A stretch of 64,000 nucleotides of DNA, from assembly GCA_030620095.1 (NCBI GenBank), contig JAUTXW010005212.1, forward strand, positions 1,018,001 through 1,082,000. The letters run 5' to 3'. The position numbers and the translations under genes are program-made. This DNA comes from Kuschelorhynchus macadamiae. Taxonomy: Eukaryota > Arthropoda > Insecta > Coleoptera > Curculionidae. Positions 12,366 through 25,269 of the stretch are shown one piece after another (position 1 is the first letter of the stretch; each line of letters opens with the position of its first letter). The notes beneath the pieces are model-generated. The model had not been told where the DNA came from, ran no database searches, and saw only the letters and a program-made list of their open reading frames with translations.

Positions 12366-13105
12366 ATATGTAAGTTCAGTGCGGAAAAGTAAAAGTTTTC
12401 AAGCTAAAAGTGTACTTTTCCGCAAGCTTGTAGAAATAATATTATGTGCCACCGCCTTTAAAAAAAGTCATATTTATTTCACAAATTAGGCAAGAAATTA
12501 AAAAAGTCACTTGTCAAAAATAATTTTGTCTGCTAAAACTTGTTTACAAATAATTAATCTATGGGCTATTTTAGTACCTATACTATGCAAATAAACCCTA
12601 TAAATCTACAACTTTTAAAATGGAAATCCTATAAATACTTTGATATTTTAACCTCCGTATTTTTAAAATTTTGAAATATGAGAGAGAAAAAATGTCCTAA
12701 CTCAATATTGAATCAAATTTAAGGCATAGGAAAAATCCCATACAGCCTTATTATGATATTTAGCTTGGGCCTTCTTTCTTTCCGTTGATTTAATACATTT
12801 CCATTTAGTTTATTTACCTTCGCGTATAAATATGAAATACTTATTATGGATAAAGTTACTGATCTAAAAAAACTAAGGCGTGAATTGTATACCGATGCAT
12901 AATAAAATCAATGTCATACGTTTTTTTAATTTATTGTTATTTATGTTGATTAAAATTGATATATATTCTTTATATTATATATTTCTTGATACTGGTTTCC
13001 GTTTCTTATTTGTACATATTTTTTCATGTAAAATAGAATCTCTCACACTTCGTATGGAAAATGACTTTGTTCTTAATATAATGCATTGCGTTGACTAGTT
13101 TTAAA
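12366..13105. other. Unannotated AT-rich spacer
   Basis: No supported feature; open frames are AT-driven. Confidence 0.5.
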
Positions 13106-13445
13106 GCTACACGGTATTAACCTTTGCCCAAATTCCATATAGAATCAACGGGGAAAACAGGATGACACTAAATTAGTATTTAACATATTAAACGAATAAA
13201 ACTTTGGAAAATAAGAAAAGGGTTTTATAAGAACATACTTTTGAACACGCTTTGTTTCGAGATACAGGCTGAATAAGAAAATAATACCCTATATATTGAG
13301 AACAAAACAGTTACATACAGTGCTCATATAAAACTTTTACATATTTTGGAAAGTACTATATATTAAATAAGTTGAAAAAGCTTATTTTGTAATATCCTGT
13401 TTTCCCTATACATTTTATATGGGTTTTGGGCAAAAATTAAACAAT
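13106..13445. mobile_element. Short inverted-repeat element
   Basis: 13106-13165 and 13388-13445 are imperfect inverted repeats that share TCCTGTTTTCCC, TATATGG and TTGGGCAAA in complementary order. The right arm and the bases after it (AAAATTAGTCGTAGG, TGTGCCCATGA) resemble sequence at 33120-33240, 34985-35090 and 48310-48350, so this end belongs to a family dispersed in the window. Confidence 0.65.
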
Positions 13446-13623
13446 CTGTACACTAAAAATTAGTCGTAGGATTAGATTGTGCCCATGAGAATTTTTGATC
13501 GCGACATCGAGAACTGCATTGTATCAAATAATTACGAAAATTTGTCGAAAGCCATTTTTCATTATTTTGCAGGGTTATTTGACATGCTATATGATAATTA
13601 TTCATTGAAATACCTACTATATA

Positions 13624-13924
13624 CAGGGTGTTCCGAAATTGAGGGTCAATTTTTTTATAAATTAATCTATGCCATAAAAGAAGACTAAAATGTCATGTAA
13701 ACATATAGAAAATTGCCTCGTTAGGGGGCTACAGTCCCGAGAATAAGCCCCTTTGAAGACGGTGTTTCCCAATTCGAAACGTTTGCTTCTTCGTAACTCT
13801 TAAACGTATTTTGGGTTCAGTAAATAATTAAATAATTTAGTTTCTATTTTCAACAATTTTTCTCGAAAACGGTGTATCTTAACGAATTAAACCAAGAGTG
13901 ACTTTATTTATTAGAACACCTTGT
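13624..13924. mobile_element. Probable mariner-type MITE
   Basis: Starts TA-CAGGGTGTTCCGAAATTGAG at 13622 and ends with AGAACACCTTGT near 13923, giving a short imperfect TIR (AGGGTGTTC / GAACACCTT). No coding capacity. The right boundary is uncertain by several bases. Confidence 0.5.
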
Positions 13925-13979
13925 GTTTTTATGATTTGGAATTGTAAATTGAAAAAAATCAATGCAGAAAAAAGTTAGG

Positions 13980-14156
<177 letters not shown>

Positions 14157-14165
14157 TATATCCGT

Positions 14166-15060
14166 GTCAGAAAATAGAATTAATGATTTATTACTAGCTT
14201 TCAATAACTTTCACCCCAAATTGCAATTCACTGCCGAAATTTAAAGAAATGATTGCATACACTTTTTAGATTTAACTATAATTCGAAACAAAAATAATAA
14301 TAAACTCGAAACTAAATGGTATACAAAACATACATGGTCAGGCCGCTATGTTAATTTTCATCATCTTAATAGCCAAAAAAATAGTGTGGTGATTGAACTG
14401 GTTGACCGCGCCATATTGTTAACGTCTCCAAAATATTGCGCGGAAACATTGAAAAACGTAGGACAAACTTTAATTGAAAATAATTTCCCACTTAAATGAA
14501 TCAACAGAATTATCAAACAAAGGACATACCTATATTACAACAAATTAAACAAAGGGAGCAATCCAACAGAAAATAAAAATTAAAACAAATCTTATATATC
14601 ATTACCATATATAAATGAACTCTCTGAACAAATTAAATACGCTCTAGCCAAACACAACATAATTGTTTGTGACAAATCCAATAATAATTTATTAGGCTCC
14701 CTATGCCCACCTCTCAAAATTAAAATACCAGTAAAAAAACAAGCAAACTGAATATATGCTGTACCATGTATGAATTGTCCCATGAAATACATTGGCAAAT
14801 ACAAATACATTGCCAACACCTAGAGAACAGAATGAACAGCCACAAGTACACCAAAAATGCGCCCACTGCCCTTCATAAACATGAAAAATCAAAAAATCAC
14901 GAGTTTAATTTTTCTGACACACGAATTTTGAATAAAGATACCAACTATCAAAAATTAATCATTAAGGAGATGCTTCATATTAAAAAAGAAAAACATTCCG
15001 TAAATGATAAACCAGAGGTCAAGAATTTGAGTCAGATTTACCACGGTTTGATATTTTAAT
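14166..15060 (+). pseudogene. Penelope-like retroelement, 3' fragment (end of RT plus GIY-YIG region)
   Basis: The first frame (from 14167) reads LLLAFNNFHPKLQFTAEI, then HFLDLTIIRNKNNNKLETKWY and SGRYVNF, the typical C-terminal reverse transcriptase/linker signature of Penelope-like elements. After stops the same frame gives AVPCMNCPMKYIG (about 14758-14797), a degenerate start of a GIY-YIG endonuclease with its Cys-rich linker. A frameshift near 14815 moves to a second frame that is open to 15059, with NSHKYTKNA, ALHKHEKSKNHEFNF, EMLHIKKEKHSVND and NLSQIYHGLI, the normal C-terminus of the family. Penelope elements retrotranspose using this RT and nick targets with GIY-YIG. At least five stops and one frameshift make it dead. 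The body of the RT is absent: the copy begins at the TA microsatellite. Confidence 0.92.
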
Positions 15061-15061
15061 T

Positions 15062-18000
15062 TTTTAATTTCGTATTTCACATATAATAAAATGCCTATAT
15101 ACTCTATACTACACCTTCTTAAATATAATTTCTATGTCAACTTGATTTTACACCAATATAAATAAAGTAAACATTGTTAATCTGAATAATCGCTTTCAGC
15201 CAAAAAAAAACATATCGGTAGTATTTATTTAATTCCTCAGGTCACAACTGAAACATCATTGCTACTAAAAGGCAGTGAGTTGCGTATACCAATGTATTTT
15301 AACAAGATTTTAACATTAATTTTAAACTGGAGATTTAAAAATTGTAAGGTCCTACAACATTTTATTGTATATATACTTATTTAAGTAATTTTATTATTTT
15401 ATTTTTCCTCTACTTTTACTTACTTTTTTTTGTTTATATGGAAAATTAATTATAGTTTTAATAATAATAATTTTTATAGCTTTATTTTAAAATTGAAGCA
15501 GTATATAATTAGCTAATTAAATATTAAATTCGTGTTTGGGTTGATGTTTCATTTTAATTAAACTGTCAAATCTGTAATAAATTCCATTTAAATTGTTCTT
15601 TTGACTTGTTCGAATGATTGCATGTTATTCTTACTTTTAGTATATTTTTTTTAATTCGTAGTGTTTCAGGTTGCTGACTTTAATTCTTCAGGGCATGGTG
15701 TACAATTTAAATTACTTGGGGTCTCAGTGATATGGATACTTGTCTGAGTCGAATGTTATTGAACATACAGACTTTCTCTTTTTTGAGAGTGAGTGAGTGA
15801 GTTTAAAGACTTGCAACTACAATGAGAGGAACTTTTAAATTTATTTGAAAATTGTTAATCTAACAATGAAGTCATTGTAATATCATTTTAGCACACTTTA
15901 ACCAGTATTAGCTGTATGCTAGACTGGAGTGATTCCAAATGATTACGATAATAAATAAACTGACATGTAAACCACACAAGAGTAAATCAAAGCGGATATA
16001 TTAAACCCATTTGCCAGAATTACCTTGTCTAACTGTCATTTAGCATTTCATTTAAAATATAATGATGCTATAACATGCTAAAATTATAACGATTTACACG
16101 GCTTTCTATTTACAATATTAAATCTAATATAAAGACTTCTTTTTCGAGCTTTCCAAGTTCATACTTTCTAAACTTCGCCATTTTATCACAGGAAAAGCTA
16201 TATTGAACCGCTATAAATCACATTTTTATTAAAATTAAACAGTAACAAATACCACCACAGTCTATTAAGGATAATATTAAGCAATATATATTAAATTTCT
16301 ATTTTAAAGTGGCACAAGGGTCAAAAAGTTGAAATACATTTTACGGCATGAATTAATAAAGTTTCAAATAGTTCTGTATTTTTTTTCAAATTAAAATATA
16401 ATTTGTAATGTCGTGCTGCGACTATATTTTATTGTTATGCTGCAGTAGTATTAGTTAAACAGAGAGTGATGTGTTAATTGCCGATTAATGAAAACATTTT
16501 TACAAACGATCAAAACAATTCTTGGATCGAGTGGGCATTATTATCCCGATAAAAAACAATTGTAACGCAGTTACTAAATTATTTTCGTATATTCTTTTTA
16601 TATTTGTTCATAGGTTTATATTTTATAATCATAATGCGTACTTTTCTCTAGAAGTTTTTTTAGAAAACAAAAAATTTAGAATAGAAACGTGCAAAAACTA
16701 ATTTTATGTAAAATGTAAAGTATGAACTGGGAAGCTTTAATCTAAAATACGTGCAGTTGGTCAGATGCGAAATATAATATTTTACATTTAGAAACGAGCA
16801 TGTTATTTAGTAGTAATGTTTTTACGGTACTTTTGAAGCCATACAAGTAAAAAAGAATTGTACATGCAGAAAATTGTTTTTACTTTTTTGAACTTTTTAT
16901 TGCTATATTTTTTGTTGAAAACATTTAATTTTATATCTAATAATATTTATTTTACCAGAATTTACATTTGTTACAAGTCTTACCACAGCTCTTATACATC
17001 ACCTTTTATTTAATCTCTAGATATGATACAGCTGTGAATAATTAAACCTCCGTGAAGGGCCAAATCTCGGACGTAATCATTATTAATACGAATAACTAAT
17101 AAAGCACCTTAGCTAGAAGCCATGTTCGGATGATATAAGGTTAAGTCCTATAATTTACGACTAATTACTGCAATTTGGGTAACTTATCATACCTAAGGTG
17201 TTGCTTTGTGTCTTAATTAACTCGAAGTGGATAACCTTGTTCAGAAAGTAATAGAATAACGTATCAGTTTGAATTAATAGCGGATAAGAATGGAGAGTCA
17301 TATGTTGTTAAATTATGGACACAATGGGTTCAGTGTTAAGAATATTAAAATATAACATTGACTTCAATTTCAAGCTAATAAAAGTTTTATCATGGTTCTT
17401 TTATTACAGCGCCACACTATTCATTTCACGTATTTTATTCAGAAAAATTAATATTTTTTTACACCTTAAATTTAAAAGTAAAAATGTCTTTTCAGATAAA
17501 GCTTTATCAAAACTACTCTCTCTTTGGCATAACAAAAGACTGTAACCTCCATGCAAAGTAATACAACAGAAAAATTTAATATCAAGTTTCTCGTCGTTGT
17601 TAAAATTAAAAACTTTTGCAACGTAATATGAGATACTCGAAACTTCTTGAAACATTTATGTCTCACCTTCTTATATAAGAACTTTTCTTTACTGTGAAAA
17701 ATCTACCTCCCAAGATTATAGATCACCCTTATATTTATAAAAGCGCGTTGGTTTTATTTAAAAAGGAATTTGTCCACTTTTACGATATTGAATAATATGC
17801 TGTTGCATTATGCAATACATGGTTATACATAATATTGAAAGGAATTTGCTCGTGGAAATACTATATGATGTTTATTAAGAAACTGTCATTATATGTAAAG
17901 ATAGTTGTATATATTTCTTATGTAAATTATAGAAAACACAAGAGACTAATTTTTTCATCTGCATTGTTTTGTTCTACGTATATGTTATTTTAAGTATTTT

Positions 18001-19804
18001 AAATGTATTATTAATTGGAAAGGCGGATAAGTATAAAATAGCACAAATAATATAATGCTGATAACTTGAATTATAGGGAAACCTATAAAAAATAATACTA
18101 ATGATAATAAAGCAGCGGACAACAAACGTATAAATGAAAGAGTAGTAATTGTTTTGGATTTCTTTGATAAGTCAGTTTTAATTTATGTATTTAATAATAA
18201 AATATTAGAGAAATATCAAGATTAAAAACTTAGAAAGTGTATTAGGAAAATATGTCAGATAAATTAAAAAGAAAAGAGTAATTAACAAATTAAATTTTTA
18301 AAATAAAAAAGCAGTTAAAAAGGAACTACGTTAATGATAATTGCTAAATATAATAAATCTCTATGTTTTCAATTTTCTATTTCTGTACAATAATAATTTT
18401 GTTTCACCACACTAGAATTTACAGGTTATAAATTTAATATAGGATTTACAATGGGCATTATGCAAATCCACCTGATTGATAAGTAATAACCCGTATGTTT
18501 TTAATTTCTGTCTGTAGAATTCTAAAATTAACATTAAATGCATTTGATTCGTTTTGTAAATCACTTTCGAAATGTGAAATTTTTAATTTCTTTTTCTGTA
18601 GCTAGTTTATATTTTTTTTTCAATACTTCTTTTGGATCGTCCAATATACATTTTTTCTAACTTGGGTGAGCTGATTTTTTAGTATTTTCCATGGTGTGTT
18701 TTTGGTTTTTAAACTAATTTTAAATTAGTTTGGTTAATTATTATACGATTTTTTGGTGAATATTGTATTTACAATATTTGCTTTATATCTGTTATTAACT
18801 GCTATATGTTTAATTATATTTAGACCTATGGTATCATTTCATACAGGTAGAAATTTGTGCATATATCATAGCAGTTAAAAGGAAATAAGGATGACATAAA
18901 CTACTGTCATTAACAGTATCTGTATGTGGAGGCTTATATCAGAAATCGTGCTTATCATTTTGTGTTACTGCTACAAATTTTCTAGGGTGTAAATTATTTA
19001 CAAAATTTAAAAATTATTTTAATTGTCTGTTTTGAAACCACCTTGAATATCATCAGGGGATCAGTTGGTGCGGGACCTAATCTGATCTTTAAGTTCTTCT
19101 ATCAGCTATAGGAATCAGAATTAGAACTTAAATTCTCGAGTAGTTCCGTGCAAAGTGATTTGATATGAAGATTTTGTACCGAGTTTTTAGTATACGGTCA
19201 CCTACACAAGGATGAAACACGACAACGATCCGTACCTCAAATTCTGCGGCGAGGTAGAAAAAACGAGCAACTGGTCGATTTGAGACTTTCGTTAAAATAT
19301 GTAATATTTTAAAACATTCTTAATTATATTTTATTGTGTTAAGAATAATAAGAATAATAATGCCACGTGCCTACATTCATTTACATATGTTGTCTGTGTA
19401 TGTACATGTAGCATTTTTGGGTGTTCATTTCTATAGAATTTTTTTTAGGTATATACATAATAAATGGTAAAAATATCTAGTTAGCTGTCATTTCAGTTCA
19501 AACTTTATATTAACCGTGGTTAATGTAAAATTTGTGTTGAAAGCTCATAAACATTTTTAAATGTTGTATTTTATAAATTTTAATTTTATTTAATAATATT
19601 GTAGACGTAATAACAATAGTATTTTTTGATCGTTTATTTTTCCTACGTGTTCTTTCCGCTATCAAATTATTTTGAAACCTGGCTACACCACTGTGTTTCA
19701 CCGGACACATCTTAAAAGATTAAAATTTTAAAAATAATTTTTTATAGGACTTACCCATTTTAATCCAAAAGAAAAATAATTATTTATGTTATAAAGATCG
19801 AAAT
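15062..19804. other. AT-rich DNA without recognisable genes
   Basis: About 4.7 kb. A short (GTGA)n run lies near 15789-15800. The only terminus-like signal is CCTGGCTACACCACTG at 19677-19692, which resembles a right hAT end, but no partner is visible. No long reading frame, RNA gene or inverted repeat pair was found. Confidence 0.5.
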
Positions 19805-19890
19805 AACGATCATTATGAGACTAGGCGTGAATATTATCAGATGAGGCGACAGCAGAGACTGACATGACGGCATGTCTCATAATGATTGTT
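19805..19890. repeat. 17-bp inverted repeat with 52-bp loop
   Basis: AACGATCATTATGAGAC (19805-19821) and its near-exact complement GTCTCATAATGATTGTT (19874-19890) bracket a GC-richer loop (GGCGACAGCAGAGACTGACA). It could be the end of a small element or a structured site; the function is unknown. Confidence 0.7.
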
Positions 19891-19980
19891 TTCGATACAA
19901 ACTCTATCTTCTGTCGTCAAAGGGGTCAAACATTATACAAATTTTGTTAAAAAATATTCGCGTTGCTAAGTTCGTTGGTT

Positions 19981-20064
19981 TAGGACTTTAATGAATCCAT
20001 TACATTCCTAGGACTATAATGAATCCATTACGGTCCTAGAGCTATAATGAATCCATTAGAGTAC
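19981..20064. repeat. Three tandem 28-bp units containing TAATGAATCCATTA
   Basis: Units start at 19981, 20009 and 20037 and are almost identical. Each centres on AATGAATCCATTA, with TAAT and ATTA half-sites facing each other (the first unit has TTAATG). It lies just 5' of the Crypton-type remnant. Confidence 0.9.
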
Positions 20065-20104
20065 TCAGTATCGTCAAATAAGTAATCACGAATACTTGCT
20101 CGAT

Positions 20105-20710
20105 GGAAAGTGTTCAAGAAAATTAATTTCTTCCGACGGAAATAGAGGAAGCTGTTAAATTACTCTATGTTAAAGGCGATGATGAACATAATCAGGTCAT
20201 AAGCAGATATTTTACACTGGTTGCTTTTTAAAGCGAAAGGGTGAAGGATATTAACCGAAAAAGTCGAAAGTATTGGTAAGGAACAAATCGATACATTCCT
20301 CGGATGAAATATATCTTATGCACAAAGCTGCCGCACTTTTCGTTGTATTTGGAGCCTGTCGTCGAGAAGAGCTGTGCAATTTAATATTAAATAACATCGA
20401 AGATTTGGTAACTTCACAAGTTGTGCATATACCAGACACAAAAACTAATGTGCAACGAACCTTTGTGATCAGTGGTACATTGTATATCAACTATTATAAA
20501 AATTACATAGCCCTTCATCCAGCGAATATTAATCATTCAAGAATTTTTATAACATGCATTAAGAATAAATGTGCCAGGACCCCAGCAACACATTTGGTAA
20601 GATGCCTGCCAAAATCGCTTGATTTCTAAATTTGCCTGATTCCCATCTTTATACTGGACATCGTTTCCGGCTTTCCTCAGTTAATTTGTTACTCACTGCC
20701 CTGGTACAAA
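20105..20710 (+). pseudogene. Crypton-type tyrosine recombinase remnant
   Basis: A degraded N-terminal piece (LPTEIEEAVKLLYVKGDD, about 20130-20185) precedes KKSKVL and an open frame from 20273. The catalytic domain is readable: LMHKAAALFVVFGACRREEL (about 20318-20375) holds the first catalytic Arg and HIPDTKTN the beta-hairpin Lys. After a stop at 20627 the same frame continues with NLPDSHLYTGHRFR (about 20630-20672), giving the His and second Arg. The sequence ends before the Tyr nucleophile, so it is C-terminally truncated. The order of motifs is that of Crypton recombinases and their insect relatives. It is probably a dead element rather than a host gene, because stops interrupt the N-terminus and the C-terminus is lost. 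Confidence 0.85.
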
Positions 20711-21459
20711 TTTTACTAAAATAAATTCTCTTACACCTACCAGTGAGATTGGCCATGGTGTTTATTTTTTAATAGTAGTTTCCCTAATTGTACGTTTAAT
20801 TGAATAATTATATTATGTTGATTTAAAACTCCTTCTGTTTTTATATTTCAAGTGTGTTAAAAGTAAATCACCTTGAATACAAATGCTAAAAATACATTAC
20901 TTTTAACACCAGTGTCAGAAAATAACGTTTTTCACAGTGACAGCATGCGTTAAAAAGTATACTTTATAGACGATTGTATTGAAAAAAAATCAATTTTCGG
21001 AACTTTAGGCAATTGTTTATATATTTTTCCCATTTATTTTTTGGATGTATTTTTGTAAAACAACCACTATTTAGATTTAAACAATTTGCATGCGTTTTTC
21101 TTAAATCATAATATATTTTTATTTTCCTGGCCTAGTAGGCACCATACAGGAAAATATTTATATAACACACAAAGAGAACATCCGATACAAAGGTTATTAC
21201 TTTTGCTGCCAGATCTTTTCCCAACAGTATTGTCGGTAATATTACATTTTCCTATTTTGGATTTTTACAAAGAAGAAAACTGTTTATCTAAATGTTTTGA
21301 ATGAATTTCTAGGAAAGGCTAGAACGCACACTTGCTATTAGAATTCTCTGGCAACATTTGGAGATAAATTTATTTGATTTGTGCAATTTTTTATTTAATT
21401 TTACTTTTCTGTCTGGGTTAAATCTTGTCTAATTTTGAACCACTACGATTTCCCTATCG

Positions 21460-21460
<1 letters not shown>
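20711..21460. other. Unannotated; one perfect 13-bp hairpin
   Basis: GTGTTAAAAGTAA (about 20853-20865) and TTACTTTTAACAC (about 20897-20909) are exact complements. Nothing else is supported. Confidence 0.5.

Positions 21461-21522
<62 letters not shown>
21461..21522. repeat. (TA)n microsatellite
   Basis: An uninterrupted TA run of about 31 units. Confidence 0.97.
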
Positions 21523-21524
<2 letters not shown>

Positions 21525-22375
21525 CCCAGTGACAATACAATAATTTAGTGACTTTAATCTCAACTGTAACCATTACCCCAGATAAAACCAGAACAGATGC
21601 GATAGACTGCCAAATTTATCGTTTAGTTTCAATGACCTTGACGCGTCAGATTTAAGCGGTCTGCCCCATCACGTCTTTATAGCTATTGCAACGTGTGTAA
21701 GAAAATTGCCCGCACCAATGCAGTTCTATTTAAATCGTGTTAAGTTTGTAAAATTGTGGCAAAAATAAAACACCCATTTTATAATAAATATGTCGTTTAT
21801 TGGTAACTGAAACAAGCAATTTATCATTGATGCAATATTATTCTAGGCAAATAAACTGAAGGATACAACTATAAATGCAAAAATACATACGTATATACTC
21901 ACTAAAAGCTGTCTAAATTACGAGCGCAAATGTTTATGGCATTCCTAAATCTAAATTAAACTACTGTATATTATAAAAGAGAAAACAATTGGAATAACAG
22001 TGAAATAACGTCCATAATAAAAGCGGAAAAAGTCCTAGTTTGTGCCTTACATTGCATTCTTTTAGGAAAGGGTAAATTTCAACTATCCCTTCTACCCCTC
22101 AACATTACTTAAGTTACTGTTAAATATCAAATACGTTCTTAATTTGGGATATGTATATCCGGGAACCCATAAAACGATATATTACCCGATACTTTAACTT
22201 CTTAATTTTCCTCCCATTTTCTTTTTTCCCTAACCTCTTACTTTCGACAGAAGTATTAAAGAGGGCTTATTATTAAAATCTATATAACCAAAGTCTTGTA
22301 GATGCGGAAGAAACACGTTAAATGTCTTGTCTTGTTGTCAAATCACAAAATGGATACATCTTATAATCGTTTATA
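21523..22375. other. Unannotated AT-rich spacer
   Basis: A slightly GC-richer patch lies at 21560-21740, but no feature is recognisable. Confidence 0.45.
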
Positions 22376-22840
22376 TAGGGTGTTTAAAAAACATTGATCA
22401 TCTCTTAATGAGAGATTTCTTGGCATAAGATAGGACAAGTTAAGAATTTTATATAAACAAAGATCCAAGACAGTGTTTTTTTCTCTGTATATTAAAACCG
22501 GTTTATTCGATTTTAATGAAACTCGGTACAGAAAGAACATGTATAAAAATATACGTATTTCCTTCCGTCGTTATAGGGAACTATTGTAATCGCGAAAAAA
22601 TCACCATCCAAGATTTTTGCAGATCATTGGTTTATGGTCTCTCAACCCCGAAAAACATATTCTCCTATTTCCGTCAGTTTGTCTGTATGCAGCGTAGAAA
22701 AAACACAGTTATTTATAGAACAACCTTGACCATGAAAAATATAATAGTAATATTTTATTAACAGGTTATAACATTTTTGTCTTATTTTACGCGAACGAAT
22801 ACCTCATTAAGCGCTGACCTTTGTGTTTTGAAACACCTTG
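22376..22840. mobile_element. Possible mariner-type MITE with ACTTCCCT-family insert
   Basis: The left end TATAGGGTGTTTAAAAAACA and right end TTGAAACACCTTGTATA form short imperfect TIRs with TA flanks. Inside, 22560-22720 (GTCGTTATAGGGAACTATTG, ATCGCGAAAAAATCACC, CCCGAAAAACATATTCTCC, CCGTCAGTTTGTCTGTATG) is a plus-strand 'head' fragment of the ACTTCCCT family. Confidence 0.5.
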
Positions 22841-22841
22841 T

Positions 22842-25008
22842 ATATTTATTTTTGTTAAAAAACTTTTATAATAATACTAAGGTTATCTTTTATTTTTAAC
22901 AGTTTTTACTACTATCAAGGCGACTAGATACTGAATACATAATTAGATTATACATACGCAAGCGGTATCGTTATGTTATTCAGTAAAACAAGCATTACAA
23001 TGGAACATCTGCTTGTTTGTTCATCTGGAGAATATAATCATTAATTTTAGTAGGGTCAGTAGCACTTGCTTATCGACAAATCTGTTTGAGTTCTTCCAAT
23101 TAACTATCCGTTATCGCTCCTTATGATTTTGAGATAATGATTAACTGAGTGTCCTATCAGTTTAGATTAAATTTTGAGCTATATAATTTAATTAGAGGAC
23201 CATTGTCGATATAGTCAGTATGTAATTAAGTATGAGACTTAATTTACAGTCTTATTGCCGATCAAATATCATACAGTTACTGTTGGTAATATTTTAATAG
23301 GAAATCTTAATCTAATTAAATCGGAAGAATTATTGATTTAATATATTATTTGTAATACCCCCAAAAAAATATCAACTTAAATTTAGTCGACACATGCAAT
23401 CTTAGAATCCTGCGTACATAGGTTTCCATGGGGAAGTTAGGAGGCCGTTAATTTCATAATTTATTTTTGTTACAAAATTGTTTCTTTGTTTCTGTCTTTT
23501 ATGCATGTATCTTACAGAAGGCTTATACTATTTTCAATATTCAATATATTAAAATATTGCTTATATTCAGAGTTTCCCACTAAGCACAGAAGAGCAAAAA
23601 CTTTTTAATTTGTTATTTACAATTAAAAAAATCATAACTATCTGTATTTTTACAATATATGGGCAAAAGAATAGGTACCAAAACATACAAGCCCATGGCG
23701 AGAAAAACACCTATTTTTAGTTAAGCAAAATAACATCAAAAAGTTGTTTAACAATAAATTTTATATTTCCAAACAACAAAATAAAGATACTTGTCATTTG
23801 GTCTTGTTACAAAATGTTTGAGGGCAACAAAACGTCTGCTACTCTATTATATGCGATTCGGTTTATCTCAAGAGTGTCAAACTCATTGGTGGTGAAGGGA
23901 TCAATTTAATTGTGTCGGGTCGCATTGAAGTGATGACAATTAATAATCATAATAATATTTAAAATCTAAAAAATATCTCAACTAAGTAAAATACATTTCT
24001 TTCGTCTTGTGGTTAAAAAATAGGAACACTTACGTAAATAATATAATCTGATGTACTTAAGGAGAACAATATAACTGAAATACATTTTTGATCTTAGCCA
24101 TTCTATATTTATAATTCTTGTAAAGAATTATACTCACGGAATTTGACAAATTTGAAATATATATTTGAAAGATTACCTTTTTTAAATAATTCCAACAGAC
24201 AAAAAATTGTGGATGAACGACTTTTTTCAAATTAGAATCATAAAACCTAAGTTTTTGGAAGGTTGCACTTAACTTGTTTTTGGAGTGTAGCTAAAAACAT
24301 ATTTTTCACAAACTATAACATATAAAATACGTAAAAGATTGATTATATGATGCTTTATAATACAAAAATGTATTATTTCTAACTAAAAGTACCTAATTAA
24401 TATGTTAGATATTCTAAAGGGTTGACCATATTCATTGATATTTATAAACGCTTGACATATAATTCAGCTGAGTGATAAATAAACGAAGAATTCATGACGT
24501 TGGGGATGCCATGTTGCCCAGATTATTTTTAACATATATATACATTATGTAAGAAAAATGGAATACAACTTTGGTAACTCAGCACAGCATCACCGATTTT
24601 GTTGATTTTTTGTATATAGGTGGAATTTGGGGTCTTGATCACGAATCTGACGCCAAATTATTTCGGTCACGTTTCGTTTTTTAGTTACTCGTCCTCAAAA
24701 TTCATAAACATCCTAAAGTTTTTTTCTTTTTCTTTTATGAAAATAGCGAATTTTCTGTAGGGAACTACTACAAACAATTATAAAAAGACGTAGAATAAAC
24801 TCTCTTTATGTTTTTTTCTTGCTTTATTCATCTAAAAAATTGGGGAACACTGAAATAAAAGCCGTACTTCATATTTTTTGGACTAATAAATTTTCCTTCG
24901 TGTTGGCATCTTGATATCATGAAAAACCATCGAGATACAACCTTAAAAAGAAACTTTAATTGACACAAATTAATTATAGACACTTTTGTTGCATACATAG
25001 GTGGATCA
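22842..25008. other. AT-rich DNA without recognisable genes
   Basis: About 2.2 kb. A possible solitary hAT-like terminus, GAGTGTCAAACTCATTGG, begins near 23872; no partner or target duplication was found. Confidence 0.45.
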
Positions 25009-25256
25009 ATGCCAGCAACAGCGCGAAGCTCTAGGTGTAGTAATACCGGATTAGCACCAGGTTAAGCGCCGTAGGTCCTAACCTGGGACCCCCAGGGAGC
25101 CGATGCCGAATGTTAGACTTCCGCCAGTATGCACTTCAGTGTGCATTAGTGTTGATCGCCTTTTATTGTGTTAGGGTCTTATTATGATGCATACGGTGCC
25201 AAACCTGGTGCTCACCAGGTACCAATTCACCTAGAGCCTTCGCGCTCCAGTGGCAT
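25009..25256. mobile_element. GC-rich 248-bp inverted-repeat element
   Basis: Left end ATGCCA plus GCGCGAAGCTCTAGGTG and right end CACCTAGAGCCTTCGCGC plus TGGCAT are complementary over about 29 bp with one gap. Two further nested complementary pairs lie inside (ACCAGGTTAAGC with TAACCTGGG; CCTGGTGCTCACCAGG). At roughly half G+C it stands out sharply. From 25248, CAGTGGCATAGCAAGATGGG resembles a hAT terminus, so the boundary may be compound. Confidence 0.65.
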
Positions 25257-25269
25257 AGCAAGATGGGGT

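Noticed and set aside
19670..19695. hAT right end CCTGGCTACACCACTG
   Set aside because: No complementary left end or 8-bp duplication found in the neighbourhood; noted only as a possible relic.
23872..23950. hAT-like terminus GAGTGTCAAACTCATTGG
   Set aside because: No partner end and no target duplication visible.
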